The position numbers were made by a program, and so were the translations under genes. DNA of 64,000 nt, from contig NZ_QGGB01000001.1 of NCBI RefSeq assembly GCF_003150675.1, forward strand, positions 186,001 through 250,000, given 5' to 3'. Each line of letters opens with the position of its first letter. Position 1 is the first letter of the stretch. The stretch is from Rhodohalobacter mucosus. GTDB taxonomy: Bacteria > Bacteroidota > Rhodothermia > Balneolales > Balneolaceae. Below are positions 55,805 to 62,862 of this stretch, piece after piece. The notes below the pieces were generated by a model that saw only the letters and a program-made list of their open reading frames with translations, did no database searches and had not been told where the DNA came from.

Positions 55805-55895
55805 TTTTCTATCCTCCATTTAATTTAAACCCGTTTTTTCCGTTTGGAGAGGTACGGGCTATGAGATACCCCTGTTTGATCGCTCAAACACTCTT
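55805..55895 (-). promoter_or_regulatory. Conserved two-hairpin 5' leader of the module C peptide
   Basis: Hairpin 1 is at 55873-55890 (minus strand TGTTTGA-GCGA-TCAAACA, then GGGG). Hairpin 2 is AGCCCGT with ACGGGTT. ATGGAGG and the peptide ATG follow, 68 nt after hairpin 1. The block follows the HlyD stop by 14 bp. Confidence 0.75.
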
Positions 55896-55909
55896 TGTTT
55901 ACCGGACAC

Positions 55910-57241
55910 TTATCTCAACTCCTTTGTAATATTGTTATACACGCGCTCCAGCAGCCGCATATCCTGTGTGATAATCTCGGCCCGGCCGGTCATGCCGTTT
56001 CTCGGCGGGATGTCGTGCCCGTAGCTGGTCAATAGCCCGTCGGGGAAGTGCACTTTGGCGAGGAAGAGGCTGTCGCGTACGGGGAACTCCGAAAAGTACT
56101 CCACCTCGCCGTACACCGAACCGAACTCGTGATAGGGATACCCGCTGAACCGGACCATCACCCGCTGGCCTTCCCGGACCCTGCCGAACGATTGCTGGGC
56201 AACGGCAAGCTCGCCGAACCATGTGGTGTTGTCGGGCTGCAGGTAGAACAGCTCCTGCCCGGCCGCCACAGTCTGGTTCTCCTGCACAATGCCGGCATAC
56301 ACCACGCGACCGGCAAAGGGCGCCGTTACCAGGTAGCTGCGCTTCCACTCTTCGATGGCGCTTTTCATCAGGTTCAGGGATTGCAGGAACACGGAGCGCT
56401 GTTCCCCGATTCTCCGCTCAAGCTCCATGATCTCTTTCTCCTTTGCGGCCCGGGATACCTGATTGCCGATAATGGCCGATTCGGTCTGGTGAAGCGGCAG
56501 CTGCCGCGACGCCAGTTCCCGTTCGGCGCGGGCAAGCTCCAGCGATGTGATATAGTCGCCGTCGGCCAGCCGTTTTTGCATCTCAAACTCCCGCCGGGCC
56601 AGCTCATAGTCGCCCTGCTGTATCTCTTTTTGCTCAATCAGCATCTCCAGCTGTTCCCGGTTGAATGCCAGTTCCTGCTCCAGGATCTCTCTCTGGCGGC
56701 TGTAATAGGCGCCCGGACGAAACGAAAGGTACTCCCTCCACGCCTGCTCGAACCCCTGAAAGGTGTTCTGAAGCTCCCCCAGGTTGCCGAATGCGGCCAG
56801 GTCGATCTCCAGCTTGTCCACGCCGCCACCGCTGTCGTTTAAAAGTTCTCCCCTGATCTGTTCAATAAAATCGTCCAGACGAAGCACTTCACCATGATGG
56901 GCCGTACTTTCCAGCCAGGCCAGAACGGCTCCCTCCTCCGCGTCCGCGTTGTTCTCGGCGGCAAGACGGACGATTTTCCCGTTCACCCGGCTCTCGAGCG
57001 ACTGCGGGGCATGGATGGCCGTCAGCTTCAACGGAGCCTGAATTACTTCGGGATAGCGGATCACAGACGCCGACAGCAGCACCAGCCCCAGCACCCCGAA
57101 AAAGGCCGTTATTCCCCACCTCACCAGCCAGTGCGGCGGCCGCCCGATGATCTCCTGCACCTCCTCGCTGCGTACTTCCAGCTCGGGAAACGGGCTTTCC
57201 GATTCAGTTCGGGTTGGTATGTGGTTGTTGGTTTGTGGCAT
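55910..57241 (-). CDS. HlyD-family membrane-fusion adaptor
   Basis: This 443-residue protein has a short cytoplasmic N-terminus, one membrane helix (about residues 45-62), a biotinyl-lipoyl-like half, a long coiled coil (about 150-310) and a C-terminal beta-barrel domain. HlyD proteins link an inner-membrane ABC exporter to an outer-membrane channel. The partner exporter lies upstream, 250 bp away across an inverted-repeat element. No TolC-type gene is seen in the window. Confidence 0.92.
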   Translation of the reverse strand: MPQTNNHIPTRTESESPFPELEVRSEEVQEIIGRPPHWLVRWGITAFFGVLGLVLLSASVIRYPEVIQAPLKLTAIHAPQSLESRVNGKIVRLAAENNADAEEGAVLAWLESTAHHGEVLRLDDFIEQIRGELLNDSGGGVDKLEIDLAAFGNLGELQNTFQGFEQAWREYLSFRPGAYYSRQREILEQELAFNREQLEMLIEQKEIQQGDYELARREFEMQKRLADGDYITSLELARAERELASRQLPLHQTESAIIGNQVSRAAKEKEIMELERRIGEQRSVFLQSLNLMKSAIEEWKRSYLVTAPFAGRVVYAGIVQENQTVAAGQELFYLQPDNTTWFGELAVAQQSFGRVREGQRVMVRFSGYPYHEFGSVYGEVEYFSEFPVRDSLFLAKVHFPDGLLTSYGHDIPPRNGMTGRAEIITQDMRLLERVYNNITKELR

Positions 57242-57250
57242 AATTTCTGT

Positions 57251-57486
57251 GAAAAGTGAAAAGGCAGAAGTGAAAAGGACATCCCCTCTTGAGAGGGGAC
57301 CGAGTTGAAGAAGTGCGCAGAGCGCGTCTTCAAAACTCAGGGGTGTGTTTGGCAGGGCTCGAAGCTAACAACAGGAACACACCCCTCGCTTGGCAAATCA
57401 GGCTTCGCCTTTTTGCCGTCGCCTTTCCCCTCTCGAGAGGGGACATTTCTTCTCACCCTTCACTTCTGCCTTCTCACTTTTGCCAT
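57251..57486. mobile_element. Inverted-repeat (MITE-like) element between exporter and HlyD genes
   Basis: The ends are inverted copies of about 25 bp built around AGGCAGAAGTGAA (left 57251-57278, right 57457-57486). Inside are two family C palindromes (CCCCTCTTGAGAGGGG and CCCCTCTCGAGAGGGG), with AGGGGTGTGTT and AACACACCCCT facing each other. No transposase gene is inside. It splits the exporter-adaptor operon, but direction and order are kept. Confidence 0.65.
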
Positions 57487-57491
57487 TTCAC

Positions 57492-59681
57492 TCAAACCCC
57501 CAGTTCCAGTTGATTTTTTACGAGTTCAAAATACGCTCCTTCCCGGCCGGCCAGTTCGCTGTGCGTGCCCTGTTCAATGATTCGGCCCTCTTCGAGCACC
57601 ACGATGTTATCGGCGTGTTTGACCGTGCTGAGGCGGTGGGCGACGACCACCACCGTCCGGTTTTGGAAAAATTGGTTCATGTTGTCCATGATGGCGCGCT
57701 CGTTGTTGGCATCGAGAGCGTTGGTGGCTTCATCGAAAAAGAGAAACTCCGGGTCTTTGTACACAGCGCGGGCAATCAGCATCCGCTGGCGCTGCCCCTG
57801 GCTGATGCCGTTCCCCTCGGCCCCGATTTTGGTATTGAACCCGAGCGGCAGCGACTCGATAAACTCCCGGATGTTGGCCACATTTACCGCGTGCTCCAGC
57901 TTTTGAATGTCGGGCATTTCGTCACCCACCGCAATATTGCGGGCAATGGTGTCGGAAAAGATAAACCCGTCCTGCATCACAGCGCCGCACTTACTGCGCC
58001 ATACACGCGGACTCAGGTTCACAAAATTGCTCTCCCCGATCCGGATCTCGCCGCTGTCGGGCGGATAGAACTTGAGCAGCAGTTTCAGCAGCGTGGTTTT
58101 CCCGCTGCCGCTCATGCCCACGACCGCCGTCACTTTTCCTTCTGGTATGTGCAGATCGATATCCCGAAGCACCGGTTCATTGCCCGCCCCGGGGTAGGTG
58201 AAACTCAGTTTCTTCAGCGTAAGATCTTTGCTTTTTGGCAGCTCGCGGGTAAACATCTTTTCCGAAGGTTCTTCGTCCTCCTTCTCGTGTACTTCGTTGA
58301 GGCGCTCCATGCTGATGATGGCATCCTGGGTGGACTGCACAAACCCGATGAGCTGCTGCACCGGACTGTTGAGCTGTCCTATAATGTACTGAATGGCGAG
58401 CATGGCACCGAGGGTGAGCTGCCCGTTCACCACGGCAATAGCCGAGATAAATGTAATCCCGATATTCTTCCCCTCATTAATGAAAAAAGCCCCGCCCTGT
58501 TGGTACTGCTCGAGGGCCAGGTTTTTCACCTGGTAGCGGAAGAGCCGCGCCTGCAAGTGCTCCCACTCCCACCGCTTCTGCTTTTCACAGTTGTTGAGCT
58601 TGATCTCCTGCATCCCCTGGATGAGCTGGATCACCGTGCTCTGATTGCTTGAGGAGATGCCGAAACGGCGGTGATCGAGCTCACGCCGCTTTTTCAGAAA
58701 AAGGACGATCCAGATCACATAGAGAGTGCTGGCTACCAGGAAGACAGTAAAGATCATCATGTGGTAGTACGCCAGCACCAGCGAGAAGACGATCAGGGTG
58801 ACGAAAGAGAAGAGCGTGCTGAGGGTCTGCCCGGTTAAAAAGTTCTGGATACGGGCGTGGTCGCCCATACGCTGCATGATATCGCCCACCATCTTGGTAT
58901 CGAAAAAGGGCATCGGCAGCTTCATCAGCTTAATCAGGAAATCGGACAGAATGGAGATGTTGATCCGCGTACTCATATGAAGCAGAATCCACGAACGGAT
59001 AAACTCCACGACCGTCCGGCCGAAAAAAAGCATCAGCTGCGCCATCAGGATCAGGTAGATGAAGTTGATGTCGCGGTTTTGGATCCCGATATCAACCACC
59101 GCCTGGGTGAGAAACGGAAAAATCAGCTGCAGGATACTGCCGGCCAGCAGGCCCAGCGCCAACTGAAACAGCAGGTTCTTGTAGGGCAGGATATAGCGAA
59201 ACAGGATTCCAAAACTCAACCGGTTGCCCGTCTCTCCTTCTAAATCGTAAAATGCGGGTGATGTATAGAGCAACAATGCAATCCCGGTACTCTGCCCGTT
59301 ATTCCGGCTGTTAAGCCACTGCTCGAGAAACTCCTCCTTTCGGTACGTCACCTTCCCCTTTGCCGGATCGGCAATATAGATCTTATCTCCCTTTATTTTA
59401 TAGACAACCACAAAATGCACCTGGTTCCAGTAGATCACGCACGGCAGGGCCGCTTCCTTTTTAAGCTGCTCCCAGGTCAGTTTCGCCCCCACCGTGCGAA
59501 ACCCAATCTCCTCGGCCGCCTCGCTGATGCCCAGCAGTGACACGCCCTCACGGTTGATACCGCTCTTTTGCCTCAGAGTATCCATCGTATAGCTGCGACC
59601 GTGGTGTTTGGCAATCATTCGCAGGCAGGTGGGGCCGCAGTCCATTTGATCGTATTGGCGGTAGTGGGAGAAGATTTTCAT
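57492..59681 (-). CDS. C39-peptidase ABC exporter (PCAT)
   Basis: This 729-residue protein has an N-terminal C39 peptidase with catalytic Cys15 in QMDCGPTC, His89 in NQVHFVVVY and Asp105 in IADPAKG. A six-helix membrane domain lies at about 160-450. The ATPase has Walker A GMSGSGKTTLL, signature ISQGQRQRMLIARA and Walker B FLFFDEATNALD. C39 cuts leader peptides after a double-glycine-like site while the exporter moves the core. The start directly abuts the module D propeller stop (TAG-ATG). Confidence 0.96.
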   Translation of the reverse strand: MKIFSHYRQYDQMDCGPTCLRMIAKHHGRSYTMDTLRQKSGINREGVSLLGISEAAEEIGFRTVGAKLTWEQLKKEAALPCVIYWNQVHFVVVYKIKGDKIYIADPAKGKVTYRKEEFLEQWLNSRNNGQSTGIALLLYTSPAFYDLEGETGNRLSFGILFRYILPYKNLLFQLALGLLAGSILQLIFPFLTQAVVDIGIQNRDINFIYLILMAQLMLFFGRTVVEFIRSWILLHMSTRINISILSDFLIKLMKLPMPFFDTKMVGDIMQRMGDHARIQNFLTGQTLSTLFSFVTLIVFSLVLAYYHMMIFTVFLVASTLYVIWIVLFLKKRRELDHRRFGISSSNQSTVIQLIQGMQEIKLNNCEKQKRWEWEHLQARLFRYQVKNLALEQYQQGGAFFINEGKNIGITFISAIAVVNGQLTLGAMLAIQYIIGQLNSPVQQLIGFVQSTQDAIISMERLNEVHEKEDEEPSEKMFTRELPKSKDLTLKKLSFTYPGAGNEPVLRDIDLHIPEGKVTAVVGMSGSGKTTLLKLLLKFYPPDSGEIRIGESNFVNLSPRVWRSKCGAVMQDGFIFSDTIARNIAVGDEMPDIQKLEHAVNVANIREFIESLPLGFNTKIGAEGNGISQGQRQRMLIARAVYKDPEFLFFDEATNALDANNERAIMDNMNQFFQNRTVVVVAHRLSTVKHADNIVVLEEGRIIEQGTHSELAGREGAYFELVKNQLELGV

Positions 59682-60911
59682 CTACCTTTCAATAAATTCA
59701 ATTTTATGTTTAACAATTCGATCAATGCCATCTTGCTGATTAACCTCTCTTGTGTAAAAATAGTTATTATGTACGCGGATCAATGGTTCCGACATGACAT
59801 TACGAGATGATCTATTTCCTGGCAATTGAAATCTTGCTAACATCTCTCCCTGTTGGTTTACCAGGTGCCATAGGTATGTAGAGTCGTTTTCTGATATTGA
59901 CGCTATCCACATTCTGCCCTTATTATCCATCTCCAATGTGTGGACCACGGGCCAACTTTCTGGCATTTCATACTGATCAATCGCTCTTTGCCGCTCTTTT
60001 CTCAAGTCAAAGTCTCGCATGTTAAGTGGTGCATTTAACATAGGGTAGTAGAAGGCCCGTTGGTAGTTTCCCTCACCATCATATTCTTTTACCAGAAACT
60101 CTTCCGTTTGATTGGTAAAAAAGTGACCGCCTTTCGTCATAGTAACCAGTGAACTCCTTGTGAACGGCATGGTGAACGGAACATCTGTTCCTTCATTCAC
60201 AGGGAAGTATAATTTAAACCTCTCCTTCTTCAGTAAATTTTCACTCTCTAAATAACCATCATTTTTCAATTTTCTATAAAGCATTGTTCGTTCATCTGCA
60301 CCACTGTAGATTGCAAGTGTCTTTAATCGAACAATTACAGTTTCATCGTCTGTTACAAATAGCCGATCGACCCTTAATCTGTTTATAAGACTGTCCGATT
60401 GATTTTCAATTACATTCCTAATTACCACATCTCTGATATGGGAAAAATCTTCAATTGAATAAATACTGACTTTTTGTAAAGATGAACAAAACAGAAATAA
60501 CTTATTATTTACAATATCCATAGACCGAATGTTTTCAAACTCACCCGGCCCTCTTCCATACCTTCCAATTTTTGTAATAAACTTACCATTCTCTCTAAAA
60601 ACGTATACTGAAGCCTGTCCCATTCGAGATACACCTACATACACCCTCTCATTATCATCTATTGCAATTCTGTTTATATAACCATCCAAAAAAACATCTT
60701 CGCTGCTCTCAAAGTTAACTTCTCGGAAAAGTTCTACAGTATCTGGTACCTGGTGCTCAGTAGAAATGATTTTCAAATTTTGAAGCTCCTGAATGTGACC
60801 CGGCAGAATTAAATCATTTTGAGCATTATGATTATCATTCGTACAACTGAAAATGAAAAACATAATCCCGATCAATATCACAGAATGATTATTGTATATG
60901 TATTGTAACAT
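59682..60911 (-). CDS. 6-bladed beta-propeller lipoprotein (module D)
   Basis: About 409 residues from the ATG at 60911, which gives a normal lipoprotein signal (GIMFFIFSC); a longer in-frame start would run into the peptide gene. The family motif is GRYGRGPGEFENI. The C-terminus (RMWIASISENDSTYLWHLVNQQG) matches the other module propellers. It abuts the exporter gene, so the two are probably translated together. Confidence 0.86.
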   Translation of the reverse strand: MLQYIYNNHSVILIGIMFFIFSCTNDNHNAQNDLILPGHIQELQNLKIISTEHQVPDTVELFREVNFESSEDVFLDGYINRIAIDDNERVYVGVSRMGQASVYVFRENGKFITKIGRYGRGPGEFENIRSMDIVNNKLFLFCSSLQKVSIYSIEDFSHIRDVVIRNVIENQSDSLINRLRVDRLFVTDDETVIVRLKTLAIYSGADERTMLYRKLKNDGYLESENLLKKERFKLYFPVNEGTDVPFTMPFTRSSLVTMTKGGHFFTNQTEEFLVKEYDGEGNYQRAFYYPMLNAPLNMRDFDLRKERQRAIDQYEMPESWPVVHTLEMDNKGRMWIASISENDSTYLWHLVNQQGEMLARFQLPGNRSSRNVMSEPLIRVHNNYFYTREVNQQDGIDRIVKHKIEFIER

Positions 60912-60957
60912 AAATTGAACCACGAGGTGATAAAACCTCGTGGTATTTTTTGAATTA

Positions 60958-61185
60958 CTAATTAATATCCAATTCAGTGCTTGGACAGGGGTCTGCATTT
61001 GAAAAGTTTCCTTCTCCACAACTTGCACAACAGTATCCGGTAACTTCTTCGAAACCTGTATACCAGTCTTGGGCATTAGTTTCATCCCAATCGCATCCTC
61101 CCCAGCTTCCGTTCATAAAAATTCGGCAAGAACCACTACTACCAGCCATAATATGTTTCATCTCACTTCTACTTAGAATTTGCAT
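60958..61185 (-). CDS. Cys-rich secreted peptide precursor (module D)
   Basis: This 75-residue protein has leader MQILSRSEMKHIMAG (1-15) and a core with six Cys (20, 31, 52, 53, 56, 67), rich in Trp, Gly and acidic residues. The leader differs from that of module C by four residues, while the cores share only the Cys pattern type. It is preceded by the two-hairpin leader and followed after 46 bp by its propeller. Confidence 0.8.
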   Translation of the reverse strand: MQILSRSEMKHIMAGSSGSCRIFMNGSWGGCDWDETNAQDWYTGFEEVTGYCCASCGEGNFSNADPCPSTELDIN

Positions 61186-61277
61186 AGTTTTACCCTCGTT
61201 TAATTGAGAACCCGTTTCGCTGTTCAGCTGGGGACGAGTTATTACTTACCCCCCTGTTTGATCACTCAAACATTCAT
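61186..61277 (-). promoter_or_regulatory. Conserved two-hairpin 5' leader of the module D peptide
   Basis: Hairpin 1 is at 61255-61272 (TGTTTGA-GTGA-TCAAACA then GGGG on the minus strand). Hairpin 2 is AACTCGT with ACGGGTT (one wobble pair). A GAGGG ribosome-binding site follows, and the ATG is 69 nt after hairpin 1. It follows the module E propeller stop by 5 bp. Confidence 0.72.
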
Positions 61278-62459
61278 TCACATCTCCGACATCATAACGC
61301 TTTCCTCGAATTCGATCCCGTACTTCACGATCTCTTGAACCCCTGTTTCTTCATCAGTTTGTCGAGTGTACATATGGCCTCCTCGTACTAATTCTATCGG
61401 CTCCTGACGTAACCACTTAAATTTTGTGATAAGTTGACCTAACCCATCCAGCACCAACCATTCGTAGATATCAGAATTTTCCACAATAGTTGAAACCCAA
61501 ATCCGATTCTCATCATCAACAAACATATTGTTAAGCATAGGCCAATCCTGAGGAAATGAAGCTTCCTGAATCGCTAAATGAAACAATTCGTTACCTTCAT
61601 ACCATTTGATAACTTCATCTCTGTTTAATGGCACTGACTCTACGTCAAATGTGATTGAGTGAACAAATTCACCGTCCTTATTCATTACTTTAATTTCAGA
61701 TTCACCAGTCTCAGCCAAATACACCATTCCCTCTTCAGATACAGCTATCAATGGACGACTTGAAAATGGTAATTCCATGGTTATAGAAGAATTCCCAACC
61801 TGAGCATTAAATATGCTTATAGCATTTTGGCTGAATTGTATCTTGTCTTCTAATAACTCTCCCTCATTATCAACTATGTAATAGTGAATCTTCCGGTCAT
61901 TTTTATTTGGAATTTTTGGATCTTCAAATCCAACAAGAAAAGCTCTGTTGTCAAGGACAAATAGTCTTTCTAGTGTCTCCCCCTCAATCGATTTTTGACT
62001 TGACAAAGTTGATTTCGAAATACTTATCTCATCCACCAATTGGTAACGATTGTTAGTCTCACTGTTTGAAAATGAAATTAACTTATTATTCAATTTATCA
62101 AACAAATATATTGTACCTGAGCTTGTTATTAAATGTCCCAATGTTCTGAACTCGCCAGGACCATTTCCCTCACTGCTGATCTTGGTGATATATTTTCCAT
62201 CAGGATTGAAAACATGCACGGTTCTGCTACCTAATGAATTTTCCGCAATGTAAACGCGATTGTATTTATCAACCTCTACCATTCCCATATTTCCAATAAC
62301 TACCTCAGCATCACCCCCAAATCTTTGTATTTCTGTTACATTTATATTGAAAAGAATATTGTTAAGTTTCTTAGTTACTTCATTTTCACTTTCGGAACAT
62401 GAAAAAACAAAGCCAGCTAAAACTATGATTCCTAAACAGTAAAATGTCTTGGTATTCAT
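61278..62459 (-). CDS. 6-bladed beta-propeller lipoprotein (module E)
   Basis: This 393-residue protein has a lipobox (GFVFSC) and the family motif SSEGNGPGEFRTL. Late blades (RIWVSTIVENSDIYEWLVLDGLGQLI) are close to those of module B. Its last residues (MMSEM) and the bases around the stop are the same kind as those of the VKOR-thioredoxin gene upstream, so the repeated unit includes the 3' end of the preceding gene. It lies 84 bp after its peptide gene. Confidence 0.87.
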   Translation of the reverse strand: MNTKTFYCLGIIVLAGFVFSCSESENEVTKKLNNILFNINVTEIQRFGGDAEVVIGNMGMVEVDKYNRVYIAENSLGSRTVHVFNPDGKYITKISSEGNGPGEFRTLGHLITSSGTIYLFDKLNNKLISFSNSETNNRYQLVDEISISKSTLSSQKSIEGETLERLFVLDNRAFLVGFEDPKIPNKNDRKIHYYIVDNEGELLEDKIQFSQNAISIFNAQVGNSSITMELPFSSRPLIAVSEEGMVYLAETGESEIKVMNKDGEFVHSITFDVESVPLNRDEVIKWYEGNELFHLAIQEASFPQDWPMLNNMFVDDENRIWVSTIVENSDIYEWLVLDGLGQLITKFKWLRQEPIELVRGGHMYTRQTDEETGVQEIVKYGIEFEESVMMSEM

Positions 62460-62543
62460 ATATTAATAATAATTAAGCATGTCCCGACAAATAAGCTATT
62501 GATTATATATAATTACTGCCGGGACAGTATTTTAATTAACTGT

Positions 62544-62768
62544 TTACGCTTCCCCAATATCTGAATTACTGCATGTAGTCGCAGTTGTATCTTCATATTG
62601 TACTTGGCAGCACGTTAGCTGCTCCATATCGCTTGAACAAGTTACTGAACCAAGTTTTTTTGTTCCCTGGGGACTTCCAAAACTTCCCGAATAGCATGTA
62701 CAACTATACCAGCCATCGAATCCAGCTATTACACTTTTCATCTCATTTCTATTTAAAATGTGCATCAT
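62544..62768 (-). CDS. Cys-rich secreted peptide precursor (module E)
   Basis: This 74-residue protein has leader MMHILNRNEMKSVIAG (1-16) and a core with six Cys (23, 25, 44, 53, 54, 66), rich in Ser, Thr and Gly. Either of two adjacent ATGs (62768, 62765) may be used; AAAGGAT is the likely ribosome-binding site. It is the first peptide after the VKOR-thioredoxin gene. Confidence 0.78.
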   Translation of the reverse strand: MMHILNRNEMKSVIAGFDGWYSCTCYSGSFGSPQGTKKLGSVTCSSDMEQLTCCQVQYEDTTATTCSNSDIGEA

Positions 62769-62862
62769 TTTATCCTTTTAGTTGAAAATAAGCCTCTTTT
62801 ATCCGATAGTTTGGACTGGGCGCAGGCAATTTGTACCCCTGTTTGATCGCTCAAACACTCAT
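62769..62862 (-). promoter_or_regulatory. Conserved two-hairpin 5' leader of the module E peptide
   Basis: Hairpin 1 is at 62840-62857 (TGTTTGA-GCGA-TCAAACA then GGGG on the minus strand). Hairpin 2 is a weaker stem, GCCT with AGGC, of different sequence from the other modules. The ATG is 71 nt after hairpin 1. The element follows the stop of the VKOR gene by 5 bp. Confidence 0.68.

Noticed and set aside
55598-55819. Longer 73-residue form of the module C peptide
   Set aside because: The upstream ATG lies inside the conserved ATGGAGG ribosome-binding site, and the module D peptide starts at the inner position.
55873-55890. TGTTTGA hairpin as a rho-independent terminator
   Set aside because: It is followed by GGGG, not by a T-run, and is AT-rich; repeated fixed spacing to the next start fits a leader element better.
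57390-58652. A 420-codon plus-strand frame opposite the C39 exporter
   Set aside because: It is a shadow of the ATPase region of the exporter, which has all ABC motifs on the minus strand.
60912-61085. N-terminal extension of the module D propeller
   Set aside because: Same reason: it overlaps the peptide gene in another frame and would hide the lipoprotein signal.
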